Shown here: one piece after another, positions 17,398 to 24,701 of the stretch | Layout of the letters: each line of letters starts with the position of its first letter | Numbering within the stretch: position 1 is the stretch's first letter | Origin: Solirubrobacterales bacterium | Lineage (GTDB): Bacteria; Actinomycetota; Thermoleophilia; Solirubrobacterales; Solirubrobacteraceae | Assembly (NCBI GenBank): GCA_016215085.1 | Contig: JACRMD010000258.1 | Location: 1 to 32,173, forward strand | Reading direction: 5' to 3' | Length of the DNA stretch: 32,173 nt | The notes under the pieces: model-generated | What the model was told of the DNA's origin: nothing | Databases searched by the model: none | Seen by the model: only the letters and a program-made list of their open reading frames with translations | Program-made: the position numbers and the translations under genes

Positions 17398-18334
17398 GCT
17401 CGCGGACGTTGGCGGTGGACTTGACGATGTAGAGGGGACGGCGCTTGACCTCGTCGTAGATGCGGCCGATGTACTCGCCGATCACGCCGAGCGTCATCAG
17501 CTGGAAGCCGCCGATGAACAGCACGGCGAACAGCACCGACGGGACGCCGCGGTCGTAGATGCCCGAGTAGCGGGCGATGATCACCAGCGGCAGGCCGAGG
17601 AACGCGATGGCGCTGATCCAGAAGCCGATGACGGTGGCGATCTGCAGCGGGAAGTGCGAGAAGGACGAGACGCCGTCGATCGCCAGGCGGATCATCTTGC
17701 GCAGCGGGTACTTCGTCTCGCCGGCGTGGCGGGCGTCGCGGTCGTACTCGACCACCGCCTGCTCGTAGCCGACCCACGAGGTCATGCCCCGCAGGAAGCG
17801 GGAGCGCTCGCGCAGCTGCAGCAGGGCGTCGAGCGCGCTGCGGTCCAGCAGCCGGAAGTCGCCGGCGTTGGGCTCGAGGTCGATCTGGGCCAGCCGGCCC
17901 ATCACCGAGTAGAACGCCTTCGCGGTGAGGAGCTTGAAGCGGGTCTCGCCGGGGCGCTCGCGGCGCTTGGCGACGACGACGTCGGCCCCGCCCTCCCAGG
18001 CGGCCAGCAGCTCGGGGATGACCTCCGGCGGGTCCTGCAGGTCGGCGTCGATCATCACGACGGCGTCGCCGCGGGCGTGGTCGAGCCCCGCCGTGATCGC
18101 CATCTGGTGGCCGAAGGCGCGCGAGAGGTGCACCACGCGCACGCGCGGATCCACCTCGGCGAGCTCGTCGAGGATCGTGGGGGTGCGGTCCGTGGACCCG
18201 TCGTCGACGATGACGAGCTCGAACGGGATGCCCGCAAGGGCCGTCGAGACGCGCCGGTGGAACTCCCGGGCCACGTCCTCCTCGTCGAGCATCGGGGCCA
18301 CCACGCTGAGCAGGTGGAGGCTGCGCTCCTGCAC
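17378..18334 (-). CDS. GtrB-like polyprenyl-phosphate glycosyltransferase, copy 2
   Basis: A 318-residue GT2 enzyme from a GTG start, first gene of the leftward lipid-linked sugar operon. VVAPMLDEEDV, VDDGSTDRT, MIDADLQDPPE and NAGDFRLLDRSAL are followed by GETKYPLRKMIRLA, two membrane hairpins and GEYIGRIYDEVKRRPLY. It is a full-length paralog of the protein at 14040-15065, so the operon probably charges polyprenyl phosphate with two different sugars. A TACCCT box lies 9 nt before the GTG with no Shine-Dalgarno sequence between, which suggests a leaderless transcript. Confidence 0.9.
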   Translation of the reverse strand: MQERSLHLLSVVAPMLDEEDVAREFHRRVSTALAGIPFELVIVDDGSTDRTPTILDELAEVDPRVRVVHLSRAFGHQMAITAGLDHARGDAVVMIDADLQDPPEVIPELLAAWEGGADVVVAKRRERPGETRFKLLTAKAFYSVMGRLAQIDLEPNAGDFRLLDRSALDALLQLRERSRFLRGMTSWVGYEQAVVEYDRDARHAGETKYPLRKMIRLAIDGVSSFSHFPLQIATVIGFWISAIAFLGLPLVIIARYSGIYDRGVPSVLFAVLFIGGFQLMTLGVIGEYIGRIYDEVKRRPLYIVKSTANVREHEHDVA

Positions 18335-18378
18335 GAGTGGTCAAGGGTACCGAGCACGGACGCGGCTACGCTCCGACG
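18335..18378. promoter_or_regulatory. Divergent promoter region with two leaderless -10 boxes
   Basis: The 44-bp gap holds TACGCT at 18367-18372, 6 nt before the GTG of the PhyH-like gene, and TACCCT on the minus strand at 18349-18344, 9 nt before the GTG of the GtrB-like gene. Exactly 17 bp separate the two boxes, so each box sits where the other promoter would place its -35. The two directions could therefore compete for polymerase. This is inferred from sequence only. Confidence 0.4.
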
Positions 18379-19368
18379 GTGAGCGCGATCAGCGAGGACC
18401 AGGCGGCGCTGCGGCGCACGTGGGAGGAGCACGGGTGCGTCGTGCTCGAGGGCACGGTGCCCGATGACGCGATCGACCGCCTGCTCGAGGACCTCGCGCG
18501 GGCCGCCGCCGAGGGCGACGACCGGCTGCTGGCCCGCACCCCCGAGGACCCCGACGGCTACGTGCCGCTGCGGGCCGGGGCGGCGGTCGAGCACGTGGCC
18601 GACCCCCACGCCCACCTCGCGGCCGCCCGCGACCTGCTGCTCTCCGACGCGCTCGTGGCGTGGCTCCGGCTGGTCTTCGACGCCGAGCCGCTGCTGTTCC
18701 GCGCGCTGGCCGTCGAGCGCGGGGAGGCCCAGGGGCCCCACCAGGACAGCGCCTACGTCGCCGTCTCGTCGCCGCAGGCGCTCGTCTCGGCCTACGTGGC
18801 GCTCGAGGACGCGCAGGAGGGCTCGGGTGAGCTCGTCTACTGGGAGGGCTCGCACCGCGTTCCGGAGCACCTGTTCTCCGGCCGCTACAAGCACTGGAAC
18901 CCCGAGCGCGACGGCGACGCCGAGCACGAGGCCTGGCGCCGGGAGCTCGAGGAGCACGTCGCGGAGCTGCCGCGGCGGACGTTCCTGCCGCGCAAGGGCG
19001 ACGTGCTGGTGTGGTCGGCCGACCTCGTCCACGCCGCCGCCCCGGTCACCGACGAGGGGCGCACGCGCCGCTCGCTGGTGGCCCACTACTGCCCGGTGGG
19101 CGTCGAGCCCGCGTACTTCGGCTACCGCGAGGACCGGCGCACGACCGTGGCGTACAACGGCGGGCGGTACGCCAGCGAGCACCACGACCTGGAGCCCGAG
19201 CCGGCGCCGCCCGAGGAGGAGGAGGAGACGATCCCCACGGCCGCCGAGCAGCAGGCCGTGCGGGCCGAGCGCCGGCAGCCGTCGGGAGCCGAGCCCTCGG
19301 GTCAGCCGCTGCGCCGCCGCTCGGGCGGCCTCGTCGGGCGCGTCCGCGGGATCCTCGGCGACCGCTAG
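18379..19368 (+). CDS. PhyH-type Fe(II)/2-oxoglutarate-dependent dioxygenase
   Basis: A 329-residue soluble protein. Iron ligands are visible as HQD (His121, Asp123) and a distal His218 in LVHAAAPV, with an Arg in TRRSLVAHY placed for 2-oxoglutarate binding. GSGELVYWEGSHRVPEHLF is the PhyH loop. The last ~70 residues are Pro/Glu/Arg-rich and probably disordered. The start is taken as the GTG at 18379, where homology begins and a TACGCT box lies 6 nt upstream; an in-frame GTG at 18337 adds 14 unlikely residues. Such enzymes hydroxylate small molecules. In this locus a sugar nucleotide or lipid carrier is possible, but the substrate is unknown. It stands alone between two minus-strand operons. 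Confidence 0.85.
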   Translation: MSAISEDQAALRRTWEEHGCVVLEGTVPDDAIDRLLEDLARAAAEGDDRLLARTPEDPDGYVPLRAGAAVEHVADPHAHLAAARDLLLSDALVAWLRLVFDAEPLLFRALAVERGEAQGPHQDSAYVAVSSPQALVSAYVALEDAQEGSGELVYWEGSHRVPEHLFSGRYKHWNPERDGDAEHEAWRRELEEHVAELPRRTFLPRKGDVLVWSADLVHAAAPVTDEGRTRRSLVAHYCPVGVEPAYFGYREDRRTTVAYNGGRYASEHHDLEPEPAPPEEEEETIPTAAEQQAVRAERRQPSGAEPSGQPLRRRSGGLVGRVRGILGDR

Positions 19369-19369
19369 G

Positions 19370-19383
19370 GCCGCTAGAGCGGC
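19370..19383. terminator. Short hairpin between convergent genes
   Basis: GCCGC at 19370-19374, loop TAGA, then GCGGC at 19379-19383 forms a perfect 5-bp GC stem that covers the stop codon of the minus-strand GtrA-like gene and lies just after the PhyH-like stop. It has no T-tract on either side. It could be a weak bidirectional terminator, but in DNA this rich in GC a stem of this length can arise by chance. Confidence 0.25.
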
Positions 19384-19829
19384 GTGTCGAGGATCGGCCG
19401 GTGGTTGAAGACCCACCGCCGGCCGACGAGGAACATCACCAGCGGCACGACGGGCAGGACGACGGCCTGCCCGACGATCTTGCCCATCCCGAAGGCGTGG
19501 ATCGCGATGCTCAGCAGCACGACGTTGACGCCGAGACCGATGCCCTGCGCGGCCAGCCAGGTCAGCCAGCCGCGGACCGACGGCGTCGCGCCGCCGAAGG
19601 TCCAGTGCTCGTGCGTGAGGTAGCCGATCGAGTTGGCCACCAGGTAGCCGAAGAACGCGGCCAGCACGTACGGGACGCCGGACTCGATGCAGATCGTGTA
19701 GGTGATGAAGTAGATCGCGAGGTTGACGAGGCCGACGACGCCGTAGCGGGCCAGCTGCCAGAACGTGTGCTCGCTGAACGGCAGCCGCGCGACGAGCGGC
19801 GCCAGCAGGCCGTCCCACCGCGCCCTCAC
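19374..19829 (-). CDS. GtrA-like four-helix membrane protein
   Basis: A 151-residue protein of the usual GtrA size with four hydrophobic segments. It has FWQLARYGVVGLVNLAIYF in the first helix, FFGYLVANSIGYLTHEHWTF at the conserved second helix and turn, and GRRWVFNH near the C-terminus, all typical of GtrA. The family is thought to help translocate polyprenyl-phosphate sugars made by GtrB-type enzymes, two of which are encoded at 14040-18334. The GTG at 19829 overlaps the TGA of the rmlD remnant (GTGA), so its expression depends on ribosomes reaching that stop or on its own initiation. The nonsense codon in rmlD may therefore lower its synthesis. Confidence 0.88.
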   Translation of the reverse strand: MRARWDGLLAPLVARLPFSEHTFWQLARYGVVGLVNLAIYFITYTICIESGVPYVLAAFFGYLVANSIGYLTHEHWTFGGATPSVRGWLTWLAAQGIGLGVNVVLLSIAIHAFGMGKIVGQAVVLPVVPLVMFLVGRRWVFNHRPILDTPL

Positions 19830-20665
19830 GCCGCCACCCCCGCGCGGTCGAGGTAGTCGGCCAGCTGCTCGCGCCACGGGCGCAGCGCCGGCAGGCCCAG
19901 CGCGTCGGCGCGCGGCCGCGCCAGCACGCCATTGAGCGGCCGGTCGGGCTGGCCGGGCTGCAGGACGGTCTCGCCGGGCTCGACCTCGGCCTCGATGCCC
20001 TGGGCCTCGAGGAAGGCGAGCGTGAACTCGAACCAGGAGCAGGCGTCCGGGGCCGTGAGGTGGACGAGGCCGGAGGCGTCGCGCTGCACGGCGTCGACGA
20101 GCGCCCGCGCGAGGTCGTACGTGAACGTCGGCTGCAGCCGCTGGTCGGCGACCATCCTGATCTGGCCGGTGTCCTTGGCCCGCGCGGTCATGCGGGTGAC
20201 GAAGTTGCCGCCCTTCGACGCGCTGCCGTGCAGGCCGTAGAGCCCGGCGGTGCGGGCCACCAGCGCCCCGCCGACGGTGGAGACCAGCCCGAGGACCGCC
20301 GCCGCGGCCATCACCCGGGCGCGCAGCCGCCGCATCTCGACCGGGTCGGTGAAGTCGGTGTGTCAGACCCGCCCGAGACGGCGGCTCCCGTTGGTCGACA
20401 GGTGCACGAGCTTGGGCCCGAGCGTCGCCATGTGGCGCACGGCGCGGACGTTGACCGCCCACGCGCTGTCGGGCTCGGTCTCGCACACGTCGACGTTGTG
20501 GAACGCGGCGCAGTTGAAGATGACGTCGACGCCCTCGGCCGCGCGCGCGACCGCCGCCTCGTCGGCGATGTCGAGCTCGGCGTGCGAGAGCACGCGCGCG
20601 TCGGGCAGGAGCTCCTGCAGGTCGGAGGCCAGCTGCCCGCCGCCGCCGGTGACCAGGGCCTTCAC
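19826..20665 (-). pseudogene. rmlD: dTDP-4-dehydrorhamnose reductase, degenerate in the catalytic segment
   Basis: From the GTG at 20665 the frame reads VKALVTGGGGQLASDLQELL (NADPH-binding glycine motif) and NCAAFHNVDVCETEPDSAW, as in RmlD, up to VHLSTN. RmlD normally continues YVFDG and then the catalytic YxxxK. Here STN is followed by GSRRLGRV, a TGA at 20365-20363, HTDFTDPVEM and RLRARV. YVFD is therefore absent, and the YxxxK position appears as RLRAR, lacking both catalytic residues. Normal homology returns in the same frame with ARTAGLYG, SKGGNFVTRM and VADQRLQPTFT to GVAA and the stop at 19826. Total length (279 codons) is close to normal. It cannot encode an active reductase as read. 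Confidence 0.78.
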
Positions 20666-21732
20666 AGGACGCTCTCGAACTCGCTCAGCGACGGCTTGAG
20701 CTCCTCCAGGAGCTCGAGCCACCGGATGTTGTAGTGCCTGGGGTCGGTCAGCTTCGCGCGGTCCCAGCCGTCGATGCGCTCCAGCAGGTCGGTGACCGCC
20801 TCGAGCACCGAGCGGCGCGGGACGAAGCCGAGCGTCGACGCCAGCTTCACGTTCGAGCACTCGTAGTCACGCGTGAGCTTCGGCGCCGGCACCTCCTCCA
20901 GCGTCACCTGATGGCCGGCCAGCTGCACCGACCCGGCGACGATCAGCGCCAGCTCGCGGATCTGGTAGTTGGAGTGCACGACGTTGAAGATCTCGCCGCG
21001 CACCTTCTCGGCGGGCGCCTCGAAGGCGGCGATCATCGCGTCGGACACGTCGCGCACGTCGACCAGCGGCCGCCACATCCAGCCGCCGCCGTGCAGCAGC
21101 AGCTTCCCGTTGAGCAGCGCGTCCTTGACGAAGGTGTTGACCACCAGGTCGAAGCGCATCCGCGGCGAGTAGCCGTAGACCGTGCCGTTGCGCAGCAGCA
21201 CCGGCACCAGGCCCTCGCCGGCGAGCTCGAGCAGCTTCTCCTCGGCGTAGCGCTTGGAGGTGGCGTAGGCGGCGCGCGGCTCGAGCGGCGCGCGCTCGTC
21301 GTGCATCCCGGGCGGCAGCCCGTCGTACAGCGAGCACGACGAGGCGAAGACGTAGCGCTCGATCCCTCGGTCGACGCACATGCGCCCGAGCGTCTCGGTC
21401 GCCACGGCGTTCATCTGCCAGTTGGCCTCGGGGTTGAACTCCGCCGTCGGGTCGTTGGAGAGCCCGGAGAGGTTGATGACGCCGTCGACGCCGTCGAGCG
21501 CGTCGGCCGGGACGTCGCGGACGTCGGCGCGCACGACCTCGACGCGGTCGCGGAAGCCGGCCAGCGCGTCTTCGCCGAAGTACAGGCGGTCGAGCAGGCG
21601 CACGTGGTAGCCGCGCTCCAGCAGCCGCGGCACGAGCACGCAGCCGATGTAGCCGGCGCCGCCGGCGACCAGGATCGTCTGGCCGGGCCGCGGCGCAGCG
21701 GGCGCCAGCCCGTTGTCACGGGGAGGGGACAT
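20662..21732 (-). CDS. NAD-dependent SDR epimerase/dehydratase
   Basis: A 356-residue extended SDR. The cofactor motif GGAGYIGCV follows a ~20-residue Pro-rich leader. SSCSLYDG supplies Ser and YATSK supplies Tyr156 and Lys160. RNGTVYGYSPRMRFDLVVNT and MWRPLVDVRDV are typical of nucleotide-sugar epimerases and dehydratases. The substrate cannot be named. I prefer the ATG at 21732 over the GTG at 21741 because a TACCGT box lies 11 nt before the ATG but only 2 nt before the GTG. Its TGA overlaps the rmlD start (GTGA, 20662-20665). Confidence 0.85.
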   Translation of the reverse strand: MSPPRDNGLAPAAPRPGQTILVAGGAGYIGCVLVPRLLERGYHVRLLDRLYFGEDALAGFRDRVEVVRADVRDVPADALDGVDGVINLSGLSNDPTAEFNPEANWQMNAVATETLGRMCVDRGIERYVFASSCSLYDGLPPGMHDERAPLEPRAAYATSKRYAEEKLLELAGEGLVPVLLRNGTVYGYSPRMRFDLVVNTFVKDALLNGKLLLHGGGWMWRPLVDVRDVSDAMIAAFEAPAEKVRGEIFNVVHSNYQIRELALIVAGSVQLAGHQVTLEEVPAPKLTRDYECSNVKLASTLGFVPRRSVLEAVTDLLERIDGWDRAKLTDPRHYNIRWLELLEELKPSLSEFESVL

Positions 21733-21793
21733 TGCGGTCACTCACGGTAACGCGATCGAAATCGCGAGGTTGCGACGATTCCTCGCCGGTCCG
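21733..21793 (-). promoter_or_regulatory. Probable promoter and hairpin upstream of the SDR gene
   Basis: The gap between the CgeB-like gene and the SDR gene holds TACCGT (minus strand, 21749-21744), 11 nt before the ATG. Just upstream is a perfect 6-bp inverted repeat with a 4-nt loop, CGCGAT-CGAA-ATCGCG, at 21751-21766. The repeat sits where a -35/spacer would be, so it could be an operator, or it could end the transcript of the preceding gene. The box and leader closely match those before wzt at 27572-27554. Confidence 0.4.
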
Positions 21794-22708
21794 TCACGGA
21801 ACTGCGACGGAAGGCGCGCCGCGGCGCGCGCTCCCGAACGCGAGCACGTCCGCCACCGCCTCGCGCGCCAGCGGCGGCCACAACGCCGACGCGCGGAAGC
21901 GCTCGGCCTTGCGGCGGCCGTTGAGGCGCATCGTGCGGAACGCGTCGGGGGCCCGGCGCAGCTGCACCAGGACCTCCCAGAGCTCCCAGGGCTGCGCGAT
22001 CTCGACGTAGTCCACGCCGGGCACCAGCCCCCACCGCGGCGACAGCGTCTCGCTGATGACCAGCAGCCCGGCGGCGAGGAACACGCTGACGCGGTTCTCG
22101 TAGTTGGGGTAGGGCTCGTTGTGGAGGTTGATCCCGACGTCGCTGTCGGCCATGAAGCCGACCAGGCGGTCGTCGGAGACGCCGTGGGCCAGGTGCACGA
22201 CCGGGAAGTCGTGCTTGACCGGGTCCAGGAAGCCGTCGCGGTGCGGGGTCGCCCGGCCGGTGAACAGCGCGCGCGGCGTGCCCGACGCCGGGCGCACGTC
22301 CGCGAACAGCGAGTCGCCGACCGGCAGCGGCAGCGACCGCCACACGGGCACGATCGGGTCGACGGTCTCCAGGAAGTACGGGTCGTAGGAGACGATGCGG
22401 TCGAAGTTGGCGGGGTCGGCGGCGCGCAGGTAGCCCAGCCGCGTCTCCAGGTCGGGATGCGACGGGCGGCCCGGGCGCGGCAGCGGCTCGGTGAGGAAGC
22501 CGATCGTCACCGCGTCGAGGTCGGCGAGCATGCCCGGCTCGAGCAGCTCCGGCCGGAACACCACCACCACGTCGGGGGCGAACGCGTCGAGCTGCTCGCG
22601 GACCGCGCCGGCCTGGAGGTCGACGAACCGCGGCTCGACGCCGTCGGTCGGCGCCTCGAGCGCCATGTAGTGGAAGTAGACCTGCTGGCCGACGAAGGCG
22701 AGGCGCAC
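21794..22708 (-). CDS. CgeB-like glycosyltransferase, paralog 2 of 3
   Basis: A 304-residue protein from a GTG start, MRLAFVGQQVYFHYMALEA. Shared blocks with the other two copies are DVVVVFRPELLEPG, GFLTEPLPRPG, FDRIVSYDP, WRSLPLPV, DVGINLHNEPYPNYENRV and GRRKAERFRAS. It is the most divergent of the three (SVFLAAGLLVISETLSPRWG in place of CLHLAAAHLVLSEPL). It is presumably a cytoplasmic nucleotide-sugar-dependent transferase acting on the surface glycan; the sugar is unknown. It is transcribed leftward from a 26-bp divergent promoter shared with the GT4-like gene at 22735. Confidence 0.8.
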   Translation of the reverse strand: MRLAFVGQQVYFHYMALEAPTDGVEPRFVDLQAGAVREQLDAFAPDVVVVFRPELLEPGMLADLDAVTIGFLTEPLPRPGRPSHPDLETRLGYLRAADPANFDRIVSYDPYFLETVDPIVPVWRSLPLPVGDSLFADVRPASGTPRALFTGRATPHRDGFLDPVKHDFPVVHLAHGVSDDRLVGFMADSDVGINLHNEPYPNYENRVSVFLAAGLLVISETLSPRWGLVPGVDYVEIAQPWELWEVLVQLRRAPDAFRTMRLNGRRKAERFRASALWPPLAREAVADVLAFGSARRGAPSVAVP

Positions 22709-22734
22709 GGGCCTGGAGACTAGGGTGTGGCGCC
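22709..22734. promoter_or_regulatory. Divergent leaderless promoter with overlapping -10 boxes
   Basis: In this 26-bp gap TAGGGT (plus, 22721-22726) lies 8 nt before the GTG at 22735. TAGTCT (minus, 22722-22717) lies 8 nt before the GTG at 22708. The two boxes share the central TA of CTAG and are placed symmetrically. Neither gene has a Shine-Dalgarno sequence. The gap length is identical to that at 2269-2294, also upstream of a CgeB-like/GT4 pair. Confidence 0.5.
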
Positions 22735-23790
22735 GTGAAGGTCCTCTTCCTCGCGCCGTCCCTGCCGACGCCGGTCGACCGCCTCGCCGACGGCCTGCGC
22801 CGCGGCGGCCACGACGTGACGATCGGCCTGACCGAGCAGCGGCCGTCGGGCGCCGCGGCGGTCGGCGGCGTGACCGCGACGGCGGTGGAGGAGGTCCTGC
22901 CGGGCGGCTACGACCTCGCCGTCGCCACCACGTGGGACGCGACGATCCGGCTCTTCGAGGCCGACGCCCGGCGGTACGCGTCCTGGGTCGACGCGTTCGG
23001 GTTCGAGCGCCTGGGCACCTGGCAGGCCGAGCGCATCGGCGCGGTGCTCGCCTACGACCTGCCCGTCGCGTTCATCGCCACCTCGCCCTACGTCAAGGCC
23101 CGCCTGGAGGAGCGCCGGCCCGACGCGCGCGTCGTCCTCGCCCGCGCCGGCCTGGACCACGAGCACTGCGAGATGGCCGACCGCGCCGGCGGCGAGGGCC
23201 CCCTGCGCGTCCTGCTCGGCGGCGGTGAGGACGACGTCGCGGCGCTCGAGCAGGCCACCGCGCCGGTCGCCCGCGCCGAGGGGCTCGCCGACGCCGACGT
23301 CCTCGTCCACCTCGACGCCGTCGACGGCCTGCCGCGCACGCTGGAGGCCGCCCGCGCCGGCGTCGTGCCCGTCGTGCTGCCCGGCCCGCAGGAGGACGTC
23401 GTCGAGCACCTGCGGTCGGGGATCGTCGCCACGCCGGAGGACCGCCGCGGCGCCGGCCGCTGGCTCGACCGCCTGGCCGGCGACCGCGAGCTGCTCGGCC
23501 ACCTGGCGAGCGCCGCCCGCGAGCGCGCGACCTCGTGGCCGGGCTTCGACGAGGCCACCGACGAGCTCGAGGGCGCGCTGGCCACGATCCTCGACGCCGA
23601 CCCGCCGCCGGCCACCTCCTGGCCGACGCGCCTGATGGCCGACGCGATGGCCGGCATCGCCACCTACCGCAACGACTACTTCTACGTCGTCGGCGAGCTC
23701 GAGCACCTCAAGAAGGACCCGGCCGTCCAGCGGGCCCTCGAGCTCCGCGACCGCTCCAACCGCGTGAAGTCCAGGCTCCGCCGCGGCTGA
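22735..23790 (+). CDS. GT4/GT-B-like glycosyltransferase
   Basis: A 351-residue protein from a GTG start, MKVLFLAPSLPTPVDRLADG, a GT-B N-terminal domain. The middle has WQAERIGAVLAYDLPVAFIA, similar in position to the GT4 protein at 1027-2268 (LAAAITLDLPVAFV). The donor-side half contains DVLVHLDAVDGLPRTLEAARAG, GVVPVVLPGPQEDVVEHL and a degenerate form of the GT4 acidic motif. The charged helical tail (ELEHLKKDPAVQRALELRDR) resembles that of the 1027-2268 protein. Donor and linkage are unknown. Its TGA overlaps the ATG of the next gene by one base (TGATG), so the two are coupled. Confidence 0.75.
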   Translation: MKVLFLAPSLPTPVDRLADGLRRGGHDVTIGLTEQRPSGAAAVGGVTATAVEEVLPGGYDLAVATTWDATIRLFEADARRYASWVDAFGFERLGTWQAERIGAVLAYDLPVAFIATSPYVKARLEERRPDARVVLARAGLDHEHCEMADRAGGEGPLRVLLGGGEDDVAALEQATAPVARAEGLADADVLVHLDAVDGLPRTLEAARAGVVPVVLPGPQEDVVEHLRSGIVATPEDRRGAGRWLDRLAGDRELLGHLASAARERATSWPGFDEATDELEGALATILDADPPPATSWPTRLMADAMAGIATYRNDYFYVVGELEHLKKDPAVQRALELRDRSNRVKSRLRRG

Positions 23791-24701
23791 TGCGCGCGGT
23801 CTACGTCGGCCAGTCCCAGTACTTCACGTCCTGCGTGCCGCCCGGCGCGGACTTCGTCGACCACCGCGGCGGCGCCGACGCCGGCCCGATGCTCCGCGCC
23901 GTGCGGGCGCTCGAGCCCGACGTCGTCGTGGTCTTCCGCCCCGAGATCGTGCCCGCCGGCGCCTTCGACGGCCTCCCCGCGCTGACGCTCGGGTTCAACA
24001 CCGAGCCGCTGCCCCGCGGCACCGACGCCCACCCGGACCAGCTGTGGCGCCTCGGCGAGCTCGCCCAGACCGACACCGGCCAGTTCGACCGCATCATCAC
24101 CTTCGACCCGCTCAGCGCCCAGGCCGCGCACGCCGCAGGCGTCCCCGTCTGGCGCTCGCTGCCGCTGCCGGTCGCCGACGGGCTCTACGGCGAGGTGCGG
24201 CCGATGCGCCACCCGCCGCGCCTGCTGTTCCTGGGGTACTCGACCGACCACCGCGAGCGCTGGCTCATGGACGTCAAGCACCACTTCGACCTCCTGCACG
24301 TCGCCCACGGCGTCCACGGGCAGCGGCTGCACGACCTCTTCGCCCGCACCGACGTCGCGATCAACCTCCACGTCGAGCCCTACCCAAGCTTCGAGAACCG
24401 CGTCTGCCTGCACCTGGCCGCCGGCCACCTCGTGCTCAGCGAGCCGCTGTCGCCGACGCACGGGCTGGAGCCCGGGCTGGACTACGTCGAGTGCGAGACG
24501 CCGCGCACGCTCGTCGAGGCGATCGTCTCGCTGCGCGCCTACCCGGGGATCTTCGACGCGGTCCGCCGCCGCGGCCGCCGCAAGGTCGAGCAGTTCCGCG
24601 CCTCGCGCGTGTGGCCGCGCGTGCTGGCCGACCTCGGGCGCGACGTCGCCGCGTTCGGGACTCAGCGGCGGAAGACGGCGCGGACTACGCGCCCGGCCTG
24701 A
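23790..24701 (+). CDS. CgeB-like glycosyltransferase, paralog 3 of 3
   Basis: A 303-residue protein, MRAVYVGQSQYFTSC. The C-terminal half is nearly the same as in paralog 1 at both protein and DNA level: PYPSFENRVCLHLAA, LVLSEPLSPTHGLEPG, GRRKVEQFRASRVWPR. This indicates a fairly recent duplication or gene conversion. The start is the ATG at 23790 overlapping the previous stop; the longer upstream frame is out of phase with that gene. It is presumably a single-sugar transferase for the surface glycan. Its 3' end overlaps the convergent methyltransferase gene by 17 bp. Confidence 0.82.
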   Translation: MRAVYVGQSQYFTSCVPPGADFVDHRGGADAGPMLRAVRALEPDVVVVFRPEIVPAGAFDGLPALTLGFNTEPLPRGTDAHPDQLWRLGELAQTDTGQFDRIITFDPLSAQAAHAAGVPVWRSLPLPVADGLYGEVRPMRHPPRLLFLGYSTDHRERWLMDVKHHFDLLHVAHGVHGQRLHDLFARTDVAINLHVEPYPSFENRVCLHLAAGHLVLSEPLSPTHGLEPGLDYVECETPRTLVEAIVSLRAYPGIFDAVRRRGRRKVEQFRASRVWPRVLADLGRDVAAFGTQRRKTARTTRPA

